Assembly (NCBI GenBank): GCA_002376235.1
Contig: DFNX01000016.1
Coordinates: 62,001-126,000, forward strand
DNA: 64,000 nucleotides
Direction of reading: 5' to 3'
Source: Neorhizobium sp. UBA3556
GTDB taxonomy: Bacteria; Pseudomonadota; Alphaproteobacteria; Rhizobiales; Rhizobiaceae
Below, piece after piece: positions 37,601 through 45,416 of the stretch. Each line of letters starts with the position of its first letter. Positions within the stretch are counted from its first letter, which is position 1. Position numbers and translations under genes: made by a program. The notes under the pieces are model-generated. The model was given only the letters and a program-made list of their open reading frames with translations, was not told where the DNA came from and ran no database searches.

Positions 37601-37715
37601 CGCCGGCAAGGGCACCTTCTACCGCGTCCGCATCCCGGCCGGCAGTAAGGAACAGGCCGTGGCGCTGTGCGAAAAGTACCGTGCAGCCGGCGGCAGCTGC
37701 CTAGTGGCTCGATAA
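34641..37715 (+). CDS. Large SPOR-domain membrane protein
   Basis: A roughly 1024-residue single-pass inner-membrane protein. The first 650 residues are cytoplasmic, acidic and rich in Ala, Pro, Val and Glu, probably disordered. One membrane helix follows (PLVAVGVLAVCGAGAYAWF, about 671-690), then another Ala/Pro-rich periplasmic linker and a C-terminal SPOR domain starting GGYVIQIASLPSQADAQRSY, which binds denuded peptidoglycan at septa. It probably acts in cell division or envelope maintenance. ATG at 34641 and GTG at 34629 are both possible starts; I prefer the ATG. Confidence 0.88.
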   Translation: MADNNLARSRNNVPDFFADGDPLAELARIVGYEDRVVANPAPVVSEPVEARRTDPVFNLEDELLREFERYDAPRLDPADDIVVEAPLVPAIDDVPVEAPLDSRDFASDFEASVVEDEYRNASEPLQQWAEESDSQGSVGQGVETAGYDAEAVDPRDGSLSYDAPVEGEPAPFSPHVYSDSYQAAPVETVYASSTAVVAEPEISFDDFDLAAELENSFSAAPVVEPLPVSASLAASPVVAPIAEAQPASAEVLPSSADAKRKGAGYTPSFRMPLANFQSGAGVASHLREEPKAQPQLAPAAVEPVSVAGWDASPVSTQVASPVATVAAPAMSIPSLDIPLAGPAEAISSKAAPLASEPALRVEKDAFSELDDLLSGGADYSAQPVVDNSLLQPVQDHVDHKVLPQATVTAPVQKPIYDAPAAPVASAASVDDDNDPFADLDFELALDDLELDLSDMVVEENSKGVAPVVAASEPKASAPLAAAFVAPPAPFIPPAVAAPVAVPAYSAPPAFNAQAAFEAQRLNGAEPEDDVAFDPALLAEPEEQPEVIAELDVPTLTVEEKEVPPAYRNDFDLDIDAELASLLEAPETVTPVQRASAEQPAVAASAAPAAQKSVYADLDDFERALEEDFRRSLATPITANEGYASAEDYEQNVDDVEGRASSRRWIAPLVAVGVLAVCGAGAYAWFGSSSSGLGGNGEPVVIAADSEPVKVAPANPGGKTVPNQDKAVYDRVAGAGSETPKQQQLISSSEEPVDVVQKTLMPDTLPLEGENDMQMTEVSDTEDPRLLPQDQQPAGEQPVTVMPRKVKTMIVRADGKLVEQEVEPAAAEKIAAAPVRGDSSAQTAAAFPTSAPASAVAQNGIVPASAPVSAPADVASSMPVAAEAPATIEQLVDPAPAVRAPVPGMRPTAQSASVSDQGNTRPTAPAAAPASAPAAQNTQVASLGQGGYVIQIASLPSQADAQRSYQNLSNKFGSVIGGRGVDIKAAEIAGKGTFYRVRIPAGSKEQAVALCEKYRAAGGSCLVAR

Positions 37716-37736
37716 GAAGGCCATCAACAGATACAG

Positions 37737-37760
37737 ACGGGGCGCAATGCGCCCCGTTTT
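37737..37760 (+). terminator. Terminator of the SPOR-domain gene
   Basis: A nine-base perfect stem ACGGGGCGC/GCGCCCCGT with an AAT loop, followed by TTT. Confidence 0.8.
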
Positions 37761-37838
37761 CGTTAGGGCGGTTCCAGCAAAGCCGGGAACCTGTTTTGCG
37801 TCCGGAATGCACCGGATCATCACATCGGGTAATTTGAC

Positions 37839-38855
37839 ATGAGTGTTTCCAAATCCATGATTCTTGGCGCCAGTGGCGCAACGCTGACTGCCGACGAAAT
37901 TTCACTTTATCGGGACGAACGGCCCTGGGGTTTCATTCTCTTTGCCCGCAACTGCGTGGAGCTTCCTCAGATCGCCGATCTCGTGGCGTCGATGCGCGAC
38001 GCAGTCGGCAGGCCGGATGCGCCGGTTCTGATCGACCAGGAGGGTGGCCGCGTGCAGCGCATTCGCCCGCCGATGATTGAGCGTTATCCCTCCGCGACCG
38101 CATTGGGCGAAATCTACAAGCAGGACAAGGAAAAGGGCCTGCGCGCCGCCTGGTTGATGTCGCGCCTGCACGCATTCGATCTTATGAAGCTCGGCGTGAC
38201 GGTCGATTGCCTCCCTGTTCTCGATGTGCCGGTCGAAGGCGCAAGCAATGTCATTGGCGACCGCGCCTATGGTTTCGATCCGCGGATGGTCGCATCAATG
38301 GGCAAGGCGGCGGCCGAAGGCCTGAAAGCCGGCGGCATGCTGCCGATCATGAAACACATGCCGGGCCACGGGCGCGGCATGGCTGATTCGCACCACGAAC
38401 TGCCGGTCGTCACCGCCTCGCGCACTGAGCTCGAAGCGCATGATTTCGTGCCCTTCATCGCGATGAAGGATGAATTGATGGCGATGAGCGCCCATATCGT
38501 CTTCACCGCTTACGACGATCGTGATCCTGCGACCATCTCGCCAATCGTGATCGAAGAGGTCATTCGCGGTCATATTGGCTTCGATGGCCTGCTGGTCTCG
38601 GACGACACCTCGATGAATGCCCTGAAGGGCACGATCGGCGAACGTGCCGCACGAATCATGGGGGGAGGTTGCGATATTGTCTTGCATTGCAACGGCGTCA
38701 TGGACGAAATGAAGGCCGTGGTGAAGGAAGTGGTGGAGTTGTCCGGCAAGGCTTTGGCGCGCGCCGAGGCCGTCGAGTGTGGCTTCGCGGCACCTGATGC
38801 CTCCGACGAACATGCGCTGCGTTCGGAATTCCATGAAATGATGGCGGTCGCCTGA
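37839..38855 (+). CDS. nagZ: Beta-N-acetylhexosaminidase
   Basis: A 338-residue glycoside hydrolase family 3 enzyme that removes N-acetylglucosamine from recycled peptidoglycan fragments in the cytoplasm. The catalytic signature KHMPGHGRGMADSHHELPVV (about residues 171-190) contains the His-Asp dyad, LIDQEGGRVQRI is the family N-terminal motif, and SDDTSMNAL holds the nucleophile Asp. No signal peptide is present, as expected. It lies between the SPOR gene and scpA. Confidence 0.94.
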   Translation: MSVSKSMILGASGATLTADEISLYRDERPWGFILFARNCVELPQIADLVASMRDAVGRPDAPVLIDQEGGRVQRIRPPMIERYPSATALGEIYKQDKEKGLRAAWLMSRLHAFDLMKLGVTVDCLPVLDVPVEGASNVIGDRAYGFDPRMVASMGKAAAEGLKAGGMLPIMKHMPGHGRGMADSHHELPVVTASRTELEAHDFVPFIAMKDELMAMSAHIVFTAYDDRDPATISPIVIEEVIRGHIGFDGLLVSDDTSMNALKGTIGERAARIMGGGCDIVLHCNGVMDEMKAVVKEVVELSGKALARAEAVECGFAAPDASDEHALRSEFHEMMAVA

Positions 38856-38891
38856 CGGAACAGGCCTGCTGAGCGAGAGAGGTGAACGGGT

Positions 38892-39728
38892 TTGGCGGTG
38901 AATTCGGGGCAGGGCGCCATTCCTATGGACAAGCTCTGGCAGGACGTTTCCGAGCGTGCTGCCGACGACCCGGCGCTCGTCATCGATGTTGCTGGTTTCG
39001 AAGGTCCGCTCGACCTGCTTCTGCATCTGGCACGCAGCCAGAAGGTGGATCTCTCCCGTATCTCCGTGCTTGCGCTTGCGGAGCAATATCTTCTCTTCGT
39101 TGATAGCGCGCGGCGCGTCCGCATCGAGCTTGCGGCAGATTATTTGGTCATGGCCGCCTGGCTCGCCTATCTGAAATCGCGCCTTCTCATTCCGCAGCAG
39201 GTCAAGGGCGACGACGGCCCGACCGGCGAGGAAATGGCCGCCACGCTTGCGTTTCGTCTGCGACGGCTTGAGGCCATGCGCGAGGCGGCGAGCCAGCTGA
39301 TGAGCCGCAACCGGCTGGGGCGTGACGTCTTTGCCCGCGGCGCGCCGGAACATATCCCGCATCGCGTCCAATCCGCCTATGACGCCAGCCTTTACGATCT
39401 TCTGTCTGCCTATGCCAATCTGCGGCAGCGCACGGCAATCACCCAGGTGACGATCGAGAAGCGCAAGGTCTGGTCTCTGGTGGATGCGCGCGAACTGCTG
39501 ACCCGCATGCTCGGCGAGATAGCCGACTGGACGGCATTGCAGACCTATCTTCTTCCCTACCTGCCGCCCGAAGATCGGGTGACTGCGACAGCAAGCGCAT
39601 TTGCTGCGTCGCTGGAACTCGTGCGCGAGGGCAAGCTCGAGATCCGTCAGGACGGCGCCTTCCAGCCCATTTATCTGCGCGGCGGCAACCGGTCACGGTC
39701 GCCACAGATCTCCGGAGGTGGCGAGTGA
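38892..39728 (+). CDS. scpA: Segregation and condensation protein A
   Basis: A 278-residue kleisin partner of SMC, forming the condensin that compacts and segregates the chromosome. The N-terminal VAGFEGPLDLLLHLARSQKV and LALAEQYL are typical. I keep the TTG start at 38892 because GAGAGGTGA lies seven bases upstream; an ATG at 38925 is the alternative and would lose 11 residues. The stop overlaps the scpB start (TGATG), indicating translational coupling. Confidence 0.94.
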   Translation: MAVNSGQGAIPMDKLWQDVSERAADDPALVIDVAGFEGPLDLLLHLARSQKVDLSRISVLALAEQYLLFVDSARRVRIELAADYLVMAAWLAYLKSRLLIPQQVKGDDGPTGEEMAATLAFRLRRLEAMREAASQLMSRNRLGRDVFARGAPEHIPHRVQSAYDASLYDLLSAYANLRQRTAITQVTIEKRKVWSLVDARELLTRMLGEIADWTALQTYLLPYLPPEDRVTATASAFAASLELVREGKLEIRQDGAFQPIYLRGGNRSRSPQISGGGE

Positions 39729-40453
39729 TGGCCGATAACAATGAGGTCGTTTCATCCATGGATGCCGCTCATGATGCGGATGATGGTCCGATCGCGAAGT
39801 TTTCGGACCTGGAAGCCGAACGCATGGCCGAAGCGCTGATCTTTGCTTCCGCACAGCCGGTTCCCGAAAGCTTTCTGGCGGACAGGCTGCCACGAGGGAC
39901 GAATGTCCCGACGCTTTTGACACGCCTTGCCGAGAATTATGCCGGGCGGGGCGTCAATCTGGTTCGCACAGCGGACAGCTGGGCCTTTCGCACCGCGCCG
40001 GATCTCTCCTTCGTTATCCGCAAGGATGAAAACGAGGTCAGGAAATTGTCGCGCGCAGCACTCGAAGTGCTTGCGATCATTGCATATCATCAGCCAGTGA
40101 CCCGTGCGGAAATCGAGGATATCCGAGGTGTTCAGACCTCCAGGGGCACGCTTGATGTGTTGATGGAGGCTGGCTGGGTTCGTTTTCGTGGTCGCAGGCG
40201 CTCACCGGGGCGTCCCGTCACGCTCGGTACGACCACCGATTTTCTCGATCACTTTGGCATTGAGGAACTGCGCGATCTTCCGGGGCTGGAAGAGCTGAAG
40301 GGTGCCGGCCTGTTGAGCGGCCGAATTCCGCCCGGTTTTCATATTCCCATGCCGGGCGCCGACACGGATCTGTCGGATGACGAGGATCCCATCACCCAGC
40401 TCGACCTCGAGGAGCTCGGCTTGCTGGCGCCAGGCGGCGCTTCCGACGATTAG
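39728..40453 (+). CDS. scpB: Segregation and condensation protein B
   Basis: A 241-residue ScpB, with two winged-helix domains that bind the ScpA kleisin. LEVLAIIAYHQPVTRAEIED and the IRGVQTSRGTLDVLMEAGW block are the conserved family core. The ATG at 39728 overlaps the scpA stop by one base and has GGAGGTGG upstream. The acidic C-terminal tail (LSDDEDPITQLDLEELG) is variable in the family. About 150 bases separate it from tatA; this spacer probably carries the tat promoter. Confidence 0.94.
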   Translation: MADNNEVVSSMDAAHDADDGPIAKFSDLEAERMAEALIFASAQPVPESFLADRLPRGTNVPTLLTRLAENYAGRGVNLVRTADSWAFRTAPDLSFVIRKDENEVRKLSRAALEVLAIIAYHQPVTRAEIEDIRGVQTSRGTLDVLMEAGWVRFRGRRRSPGRPVTLGTTTDFLDHFGIEELRDLPGLEELKGAGLLSGRIPPGFHIPMPGADTDLSDDEDPITQLDLEELGLLAPGGASDD

Positions 40454-40607
40454 GTCCGTTAGCTGTCGCGTAGCGTGTGCGGGCGGGACGTAATCTCGCA
40501 TGACGCTAACGACCGCGTGATTACCGATGTATCATGCAAATTTGCTGTTTGAAAAAGCAGCACAAAACGCTTACATCGAAAGCTAATTCGAATTTGGAGT
40601 TGGACTA

Positions 40608-40820
40608 ATGGGTTCTTTCAGTGTGTGGCATTGGCTGATCGTTCTGGTCATCGTGCTCGTCTTGTTCGGGCGTGGTAAGATTCCGGAACTGATGGGCGAC
40701 GTCGCAAAGGGCATCAAGAGCTTCAAGAAGGGCATGACCGACGAAGACGCTCCGGAAACGACCACTGCGAAGACCGTCGACCACAAGGCTGACGAGGCGA
40801 AGGAAACCACCCGCTCTTAA
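40608..40820 (+). CDS. tatA: Sec-independent translocase protein TatA
   Basis: A 70-residue TatA. A single N-terminal membrane helix (WHWLIVLVIVLVLFG) is followed by the GRGKIPELMGDVAKGIKSFK amphipathic helix and a charged tail. It forms the size-variable pore component for folded-protein export. It is first in the tatABC cluster. A Tat substrate, CpdB, is encoded at 6.6-8.6 kb. Confidence 0.96.
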   Translation: MGSFSVWHWLIVLVIVLVLFGRGKIPELMGDVAKGIKSFKKGMTDEDAPETTTAKTVDHKADEAKETTRS

Positions 40821-40853
40821 TGAACGGGCTGGGGGCTTCAGGAGCTTCGTTGC

Positions 40854-41711
40854 ATGTTAGATATCGGTTGGACCGAACTGCTCGTCATTGCGGTCGTACT
40901 TATTGTTGTGGTTGGTCCTAAGGACCTGCCGCCCATGATCCGCGCGTTCGGCAAGATGACCGCCAACTTTCGCAAGATGGCAGGTGATTTTCGCGCGCAG
41001 TTCGACGAGGCTCTGCGTGAAGCGGACATGGATGACGTCCGCAAGACGATTTCGGATGCGCAGAAGCTCAATCCGACCAATGCGTTGCGTGATGCGATGA
41101 ACCCGCTGAGGCAGATGGGAGAGGATCTCAAGGCCGACCTGCAGAAGGCGACCCAGATCCCGAACCCTCTTGCCGAAAACACCACGGATCTTTCGCCTGC
41201 AGATGCCGAGGCACAGCAGGCAATTGAGAATGCCGAACCTGTTTCTGCAGCACCTGAAGTGCCGGCAAATGTAGAGCCATCTGCCGCCGCGAAAGCTCCG
41301 GCAACCACGGTTGCATCGACAACACAGTCTCCTGCGGTTTCTGATGCCAAGAGCGTGGTGGATGCAAGGACGGCCGTATCGGCAACGACATCTGCTTCTT
41401 CGACAGTGCCCGTTGCTGCTGCGATATCGGCTGAACCTCAGTCTTCGACAGCAAAGCCTCGCGCACCGCGCAAAACTGCTGTGAAAGCGGCAGCTGAAGC
41501 GAAGGCTCCGACCATGGCTGCTAAAACTTCCGTAGCGTCCAAGAAGGCGATTGCCGAGGCCGCTACTGTTGTCGACAAGCCCAAGCGGACCAAGGCGGCG
41601 CCGAAGACGGCTGGCAAGACTGTATCCGTGGCTGTTGAAGCTCAGGTCGCCAAAGCGCCCGCCCGCAAGCGTGCGGCCAAAAAGACTGATACTCCGAAGG
41701 ACGAAGAATGA
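40854..41711 (+). CDS. tatB: Sec-independent translocase protein TatB
   Basis: A 285-residue TatB. The N-terminal membrane helix (IGWTELLVIAVVLIVVVGP) and the following amphipathic helix (KDLPPMIRAFGKMTANFRKM) are typical. The C-terminal 160 residues are Ala/Pro/Lys-rich and probably disordered, making the protein longer than enteric TatB (about 170 residues), as is usual in rhizobia. The stop overlaps the tatC start by four bases (ATGA). Confidence 0.95.
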   Translation: MLDIGWTELLVIAVVLIVVVGPKDLPPMIRAFGKMTANFRKMAGDFRAQFDEALREADMDDVRKTISDAQKLNPTNALRDAMNPLRQMGEDLKADLQKATQIPNPLAENTTDLSPADAEAQQAIENAEPVSAAPEVPANVEPSAAAKAPATTVASTTQSPAVSDAKSVVDARTAVSATTSASSTVPVAAAISAEPQSSTAKPRAPRKTAVKAAAEAKAPTMAAKTSVASKKAIAEAATVVDKPKRTKAAPKTAGKTVSVAVEAQVAKAPARKRAAKKTDTPKDEE

Positions 41712-42529
41712 GCGACTACGAGGACAAGCCGCAGCCGCTTATCGAACACCTGATGGAGTTGCGCACCCGGCTGATGTGGGCGATCGGCGCATTCTTCGTC
41801 GCCTTCGTTGGCTGCTTCTTCTTCGCCAAGCAACTCTTCAATCTGCTCGTCGTGCCGTATAAATGGGCCGTCGTTTGGGCAGGGCTGGACATTACCAAGT
41901 CCGAACTCATCTACACCGCGCCGCAGGAATTCTTCTTCACGCAGGTGAAGGTGGCGATGTTCGGTGCGCTGGTGATTGCCTTTCCGGTGATCGCCTCGCA
42001 GATCTACAAGTTCGTTGCGCCCGGCCTCTACAAGAACGAACGCTCGGCCTTTCTGCCGTTCCTGATTGCCTCGCCGATCCTGTTTCTGATGGGCGGAGCT
42101 CTGGTCTATTTCTTCTTCACCCCCATGGTGATGTGGTTCTTCCTGGCCATGCAGCAGACGGGTGGCGATGGCGAGGTGGCCATTTCACTTCTGCCGCGTG
42201 TTTCGGAATATCTCAGCCTCATCATGACGCTGGTGCTTGGTTTCGGCCTCGTCTTCCAGCTTCCGGTCGTCACCACGCTTCTTGCTCGTGTCGGCCTGCT
42301 CACCAGCACCTGGCTGCGCGAAAAGCGTAAATATGCGATTGTTGTTGCCTTTGTGGTTGCTGCCGTGCTGACACCGCCGGACCCGGTTTCCCAGATCGGC
42401 CTTGCTATACCCACCATCCTTCTCTACGAGATTTCGATCTACGCCGCGCGACTCGTCGAGCGCAGACGCGATGAGAATTCTGAGGCAGAGGAATCGACCT
42501 CGGACGTCGCCAAGACCGACAAGGCCTGA
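41708..42529 (+). CDS. tatC: Sec-independent translocase protein TatC
   Basis: A 273-residue polytopic membrane protein with six predicted helices, the twin-arginine signal receptor. PLIEHLMELRTRLMWAI at the N-terminus and the SPILFLMGGALVYFFFTPM and YLSLIMTLVLGFGLVFQLP regions are conserved TatC blocks. It overlaps tatB by four bases and completes the tatABC operon. Confidence 0.97.
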   Translation: MSDYEDKPQPLIEHLMELRTRLMWAIGAFFVAFVGCFFFAKQLFNLLVVPYKWAVVWAGLDITKSELIYTAPQEFFFTQVKVAMFGALVIAFPVIASQIYKFVAPGLYKNERSAFLPFLIASPILFLMGGALVYFFFTPMVMWFFLAMQQTGGDGEVAISLLPRVSEYLSLIMTLVLGFGLVFQLPVVTTLLARVGLLTSTWLREKRKYAIVVAFVVAAVLTPPDPVSQIGLAIPTILLYEISIYAARLVERRRDENSEAEESTSDVAKTDKA

Positions 42530-42580
42530 GGGTTTCCTTGGCCTGACGCGCGCGGCATCTCGCGTTGAAGGCTAGGGACT

Positions 42581-43861
42581 ATGCTTGATATCAAATGGAT
42601 TCGTGAAAACGAACAGGCCCTCGATGAGGCGCTCGCAAAGCGCGGCGCCGAGCCGATGGCAGCCGAACTCGTGGCGATGGATGAACGCCGCCGCAGTATA
42701 ATCCAAAAACTTCAGGACATGCAGTCCCGCCGCAACGCCGCCTCCAAGGAAATCGGCGCAGCGATGGCGCAGAAGGACCTTGAACTGGCTGAAAAGCTGA
42801 AGGCCGAAGTTGCCGAGATCAAGGAAACCATGCCTGCCGCCGAGCAGGAAGAGCGTGAGGCAATCGCCGCACTCGATGATGCGCTGTCGCGTCTTCCCAA
42901 TATCCCGCTCGATGACGTTCCGGTCGGCGAAAACGAGAGCGGAAATGTCGTAAAGCGTGTCGTGGGTGAAAAGCCGCGCTGGAACCATCCGGCGAAGGAG
43001 CATTTCGACATTGGCGAAGCGCTCGGCTACATGGATTTTGATCGCGCCTCGAAACTTTCCGGCGCGCGTTTCACGGTTTTGACCAGCCAGCTCGCACGGC
43101 TTGAACGTGCGCTCGGCCAGTTCATGCTCGACATGCACACGATGGAGCATGGTTATACGGAAGTCTCTTCACCGCTGATGGTGAAGGCCGAAGCCATGTA
43201 TGGCACCGGCCAGTTGCCCAAATTCGAGGAAGACCTTTTCAAGACGACCGATGGCCGTTACTTGATCCCGACCGCCGAAGTGACGCTGACCAACCTCGTC
43301 TCGGCCGAGGTGCTGGAGCAGGAAAAACTGCCGCTGCGCTTTACGTCGCTCACGCCTTCTTTCCGCTCAGAGGCAGGTTCTGCCGGCCGTGACACACGCG
43401 GCATGCTGCGCCAGCATCAATTCTGGAAATGCGAACTGGTCTCCATCACCGATGCGGAAAGCTCACTCGCCGAGCACGAACGCATGACGGAATGCGCCGA
43501 GAATGTCCTGAAGCGCCTCGGCCTGCATTTCCGCACCATGACGCTCTGCACCGGCGATATGGGATTTGGCGCCCGCAAAACCTATGACATCGAAGTCTGG
43601 CTGCCGGGACAGGATACCTATCGCGAAATCTCGTCCTGCTCGGTCTGCGGCGACTTCCAGGGCCGTCGCATGAATGCCCGTTACCGCGTCAAGGACGAGA
43701 AGGCATTGCGCTTCGTCCACACGCTGAACGGCTCGGGCACGGCTGTCGGCCGCTGCCTGATCGCGGTTCTTGAAAACTACCTGAATGAAGACGGTTCCGT
43801 CACAATTCCGGATGCTCTTCTGCCTTACATGGGTGGCCTGACAAGAATCGAAAAGGCATAA
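42581..43861 (+). CDS. serS: Seryl-tRNA synthetase
   Basis: A 426-residue class II synthetase. The N-terminal tRNA-binding coiled coil covers about 30-105 (KLQDMQSRRNAASKEIG). Motif 2 contains TPSFRSEAGSAGRDTRGMLR and motif 3 contains NGSGTAVGRCLIAVLENY. It charges tRNA(Ser) and tRNA(Sec). It lies between tatC and surE, a conserved rhizobial order, with 51 bases before and 10 after. Confidence 0.98.
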   Translation: MLDIKWIRENEQALDEALAKRGAEPMAAELVAMDERRRSIIQKLQDMQSRRNAASKEIGAAMAQKDLELAEKLKAEVAEIKETMPAAEQEEREAIAALDDALSRLPNIPLDDVPVGENESGNVVKRVVGEKPRWNHPAKEHFDIGEALGYMDFDRASKLSGARFTVLTSQLARLERALGQFMLDMHTMEHGYTEVSSPLMVKAEAMYGTGQLPKFEEDLFKTTDGRYLIPTAEVTLTNLVSAEVLEQEKLPLRFTSLTPSFRSEAGSAGRDTRGMLRQHQFWKCELVSITDAESSLAEHERMTECAENVLKRLGLHFRTMTLCTGDMGFGARKTYDIEVWLPGQDTYREISSCSVCGDFQGRRMNARYRVKDEKALRFVHTLNGSGTAVGRCLIAVLENYLNEDGSVTIPDALLPYMGGLTRIEKA

Positions 43862-43871
43862 GGATTTCGAA

Positions 43872-44642
43872 ATGCGCATTCTCCTCACCAACGACGATGG
43901 TATCCACGCGGAAGGTCTCGCAGTCCTGGAACGGATCGCAAGAACGATTTCCGATGATGTCTGGATCGTTGCGCCGGAGACGGACCAGAGCGGTCTTGCG
44001 CATTCGCTGACTCTCTCCGAGCCGCTTCGGCTGCGCAAGATCGATGAAAAGCGTTACGCCTTGCGCGGCACGCCGACCGATTGCGTCATCATGGCAATCA
44101 GCGAGATCATGGGCGGCAAGCCCGATCTCGTCCTGTCGGGCATCAATGACGGCGGCAACCTCGCCGACGACATTACCTATTCCGGTACGGTGGCCGGCGC
44201 GATCGAGGGAACGCTTCAGGGTGTGCGTTCGATCGCCGTCAGCCAGGCGGCGCGCAAGGAGAATGGCCGTTTCACGCCATGGGAAGTGGCCGAAGCCCAT
44301 GCTACCGATATCATCCGCAAGCTGATGACGGTCGAGCTGCCCGAGGGGACTTTCCTCAACGTCAACTTCCCTCATTGCGCACCGGAAGAAGTTCAGGGTA
44401 TCGAGGTGACCTCGCAGGGCAAGCTCGATTTCGGCCTGATGATCGATGCACGTGAGGACGGCCGCGGCCGCCCCTATTACTGGCTGAAATTCTCCGATCG
44501 GAAAGGCAACTTCCGTGACGGGACGGATATTCAGGCGCTCAAGGAAAACAAGATTTCCGTCACGCCGCTGAAGCTGGACCTTACCGATTATTCGGCTCAG
44601 GATCGCGTCGCATCCGCACTTGGATTGGGAGCAGCCGGTTGA
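43872..44642 (+). CDS. surE: 5'/3'-nucleotidase SurE
   Basis: A 256-residue metal-dependent nucleoside monophosphatase. The N-terminal LLTNDDGIHAEGL holds the metal-binding Asp pair, and LVLSGINDGGNLADDITYSG holds the catalytic Asn and following loop. Length matches the family. Its stop overlaps the next gene's TTG start. The order surE-pcm-nlpD is the same as in enterobacteria, where it is followed by rpoS. Confidence 0.96.
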   Translation: MRILLTNDDGIHAEGLAVLERIARTISDDVWIVAPETDQSGLAHSLTLSEPLRLRKIDEKRYALRGTPTDCVIMAISEIMGGKPDLVLSGINDGGNLADDITYSGTVAGAIEGTLQGVRSIAVSQAARKENGRFTPWEVAEAHATDIIRKLMTVELPEGTFLNVNFPHCAPEEVQGIEVTSQGKLDFGLMIDAREDGRGRPYYWLKFSDRKGNFRDGTDIQALKENKISVTPLKLDLTDYSAQDRVASALGLGAAG

Positions 44643-45292
44643 AACCTGGAATGGTCGAGAGGGAAGGATTTGCTGCGCTCGTCCTGCGACTGCGGGCAGA
44701 GGGTATTTCCGATCTCGACCTTCTGACGGCTGTCGAGCAGACGCCCCGTTCCCAGTTCGTGCCGCCGCCGCTTGCAGAAGAAGCCTATTCCAGCCGCACC
44801 ATTCCGATCGACTGCGGCGCCTTCATGGAAGGCGCCGATCTCGCTGTACGGCTTCTGCATCGCCTGCAGGTCAAGCCCGGTCACCGTGTGCTCGAAATCG
44901 GAACAGGTAGCGGTTTCACCGCAGCCGTGATGGGGCGCATTGCCGAGCGGGTCACGACTGTCGAGCGGTACCGTACTCTGGTCACGTCGGCCAACGCACG
45001 CATGGATGCGCTGGGGCTTCGCAATGTGATTATTCGTCAGGCCGACGGCATTAATGGCTTGCCGGGTGAGGGCACGTTCGACCGCATTCTCGTGACGGCC
45101 GCCTTCACCGCTTTGCCGCGTTTCTATGCCGAACAGCTGACCCATGGCGGCTCGATGATCGCCCCGCTGATCCTTGACGACGAGACCTGCCTGATGACGC
45201 GCCTGACCAAGACCGGCAGCCGTTTCGAGCGCGAGGATCTCTTCTCGGCTCCCTATCTCCCGCTCGTTCCCCATATCGCCGCCGCTCTTTGA
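44639..45292 (+). CDS. pcm: PCM-family methyltransferase
   Basis: A 217-residue protein of the L-isoaspartate methyltransferase family, in the classical surE-pcm-nlpD position. The SAM-binding motif VLEIGTGSGFTAAVM is intact. The catalytic region reads RTIPIDCGAFMEGADLAV instead of the usual GQTISQPY, so repair activity is not assured. TTG at 44639 overlaps surE; an ATG at 44651 would remove four residues and is equally possible. A divergent paralogue is at 22142. Confidence 0.88.
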   Translation: MKPGMVEREGFAALVLRLRAEGISDLDLLTAVEQTPRSQFVPPPLAEEAYSSRTIPIDCGAFMEGADLAVRLLHRLQVKPGHRVLEIGTGSGFTAAVMGRIAERVTTVERYRTLVTSANARMDALGLRNVIIRQADGINGLPGEGTFDRILVTAAFTALPRFYAEQLTHGGSMIAPLILDDETCLMTRLTKTGSRFEREDLFSAPYLPLVPHIAAAL

Positions 45293-45416
45293 GCACAGTC
45301 GGCATGGTTAGCAATTTGACAAAATACCGACTTTTGGTGCGGTGCTTTAACCACCCAGTAAGACTAACGGGTTTTAATGATCGTCATGATGGTTGCGTCA
45401 TGAGTAGGTCGAGTCA

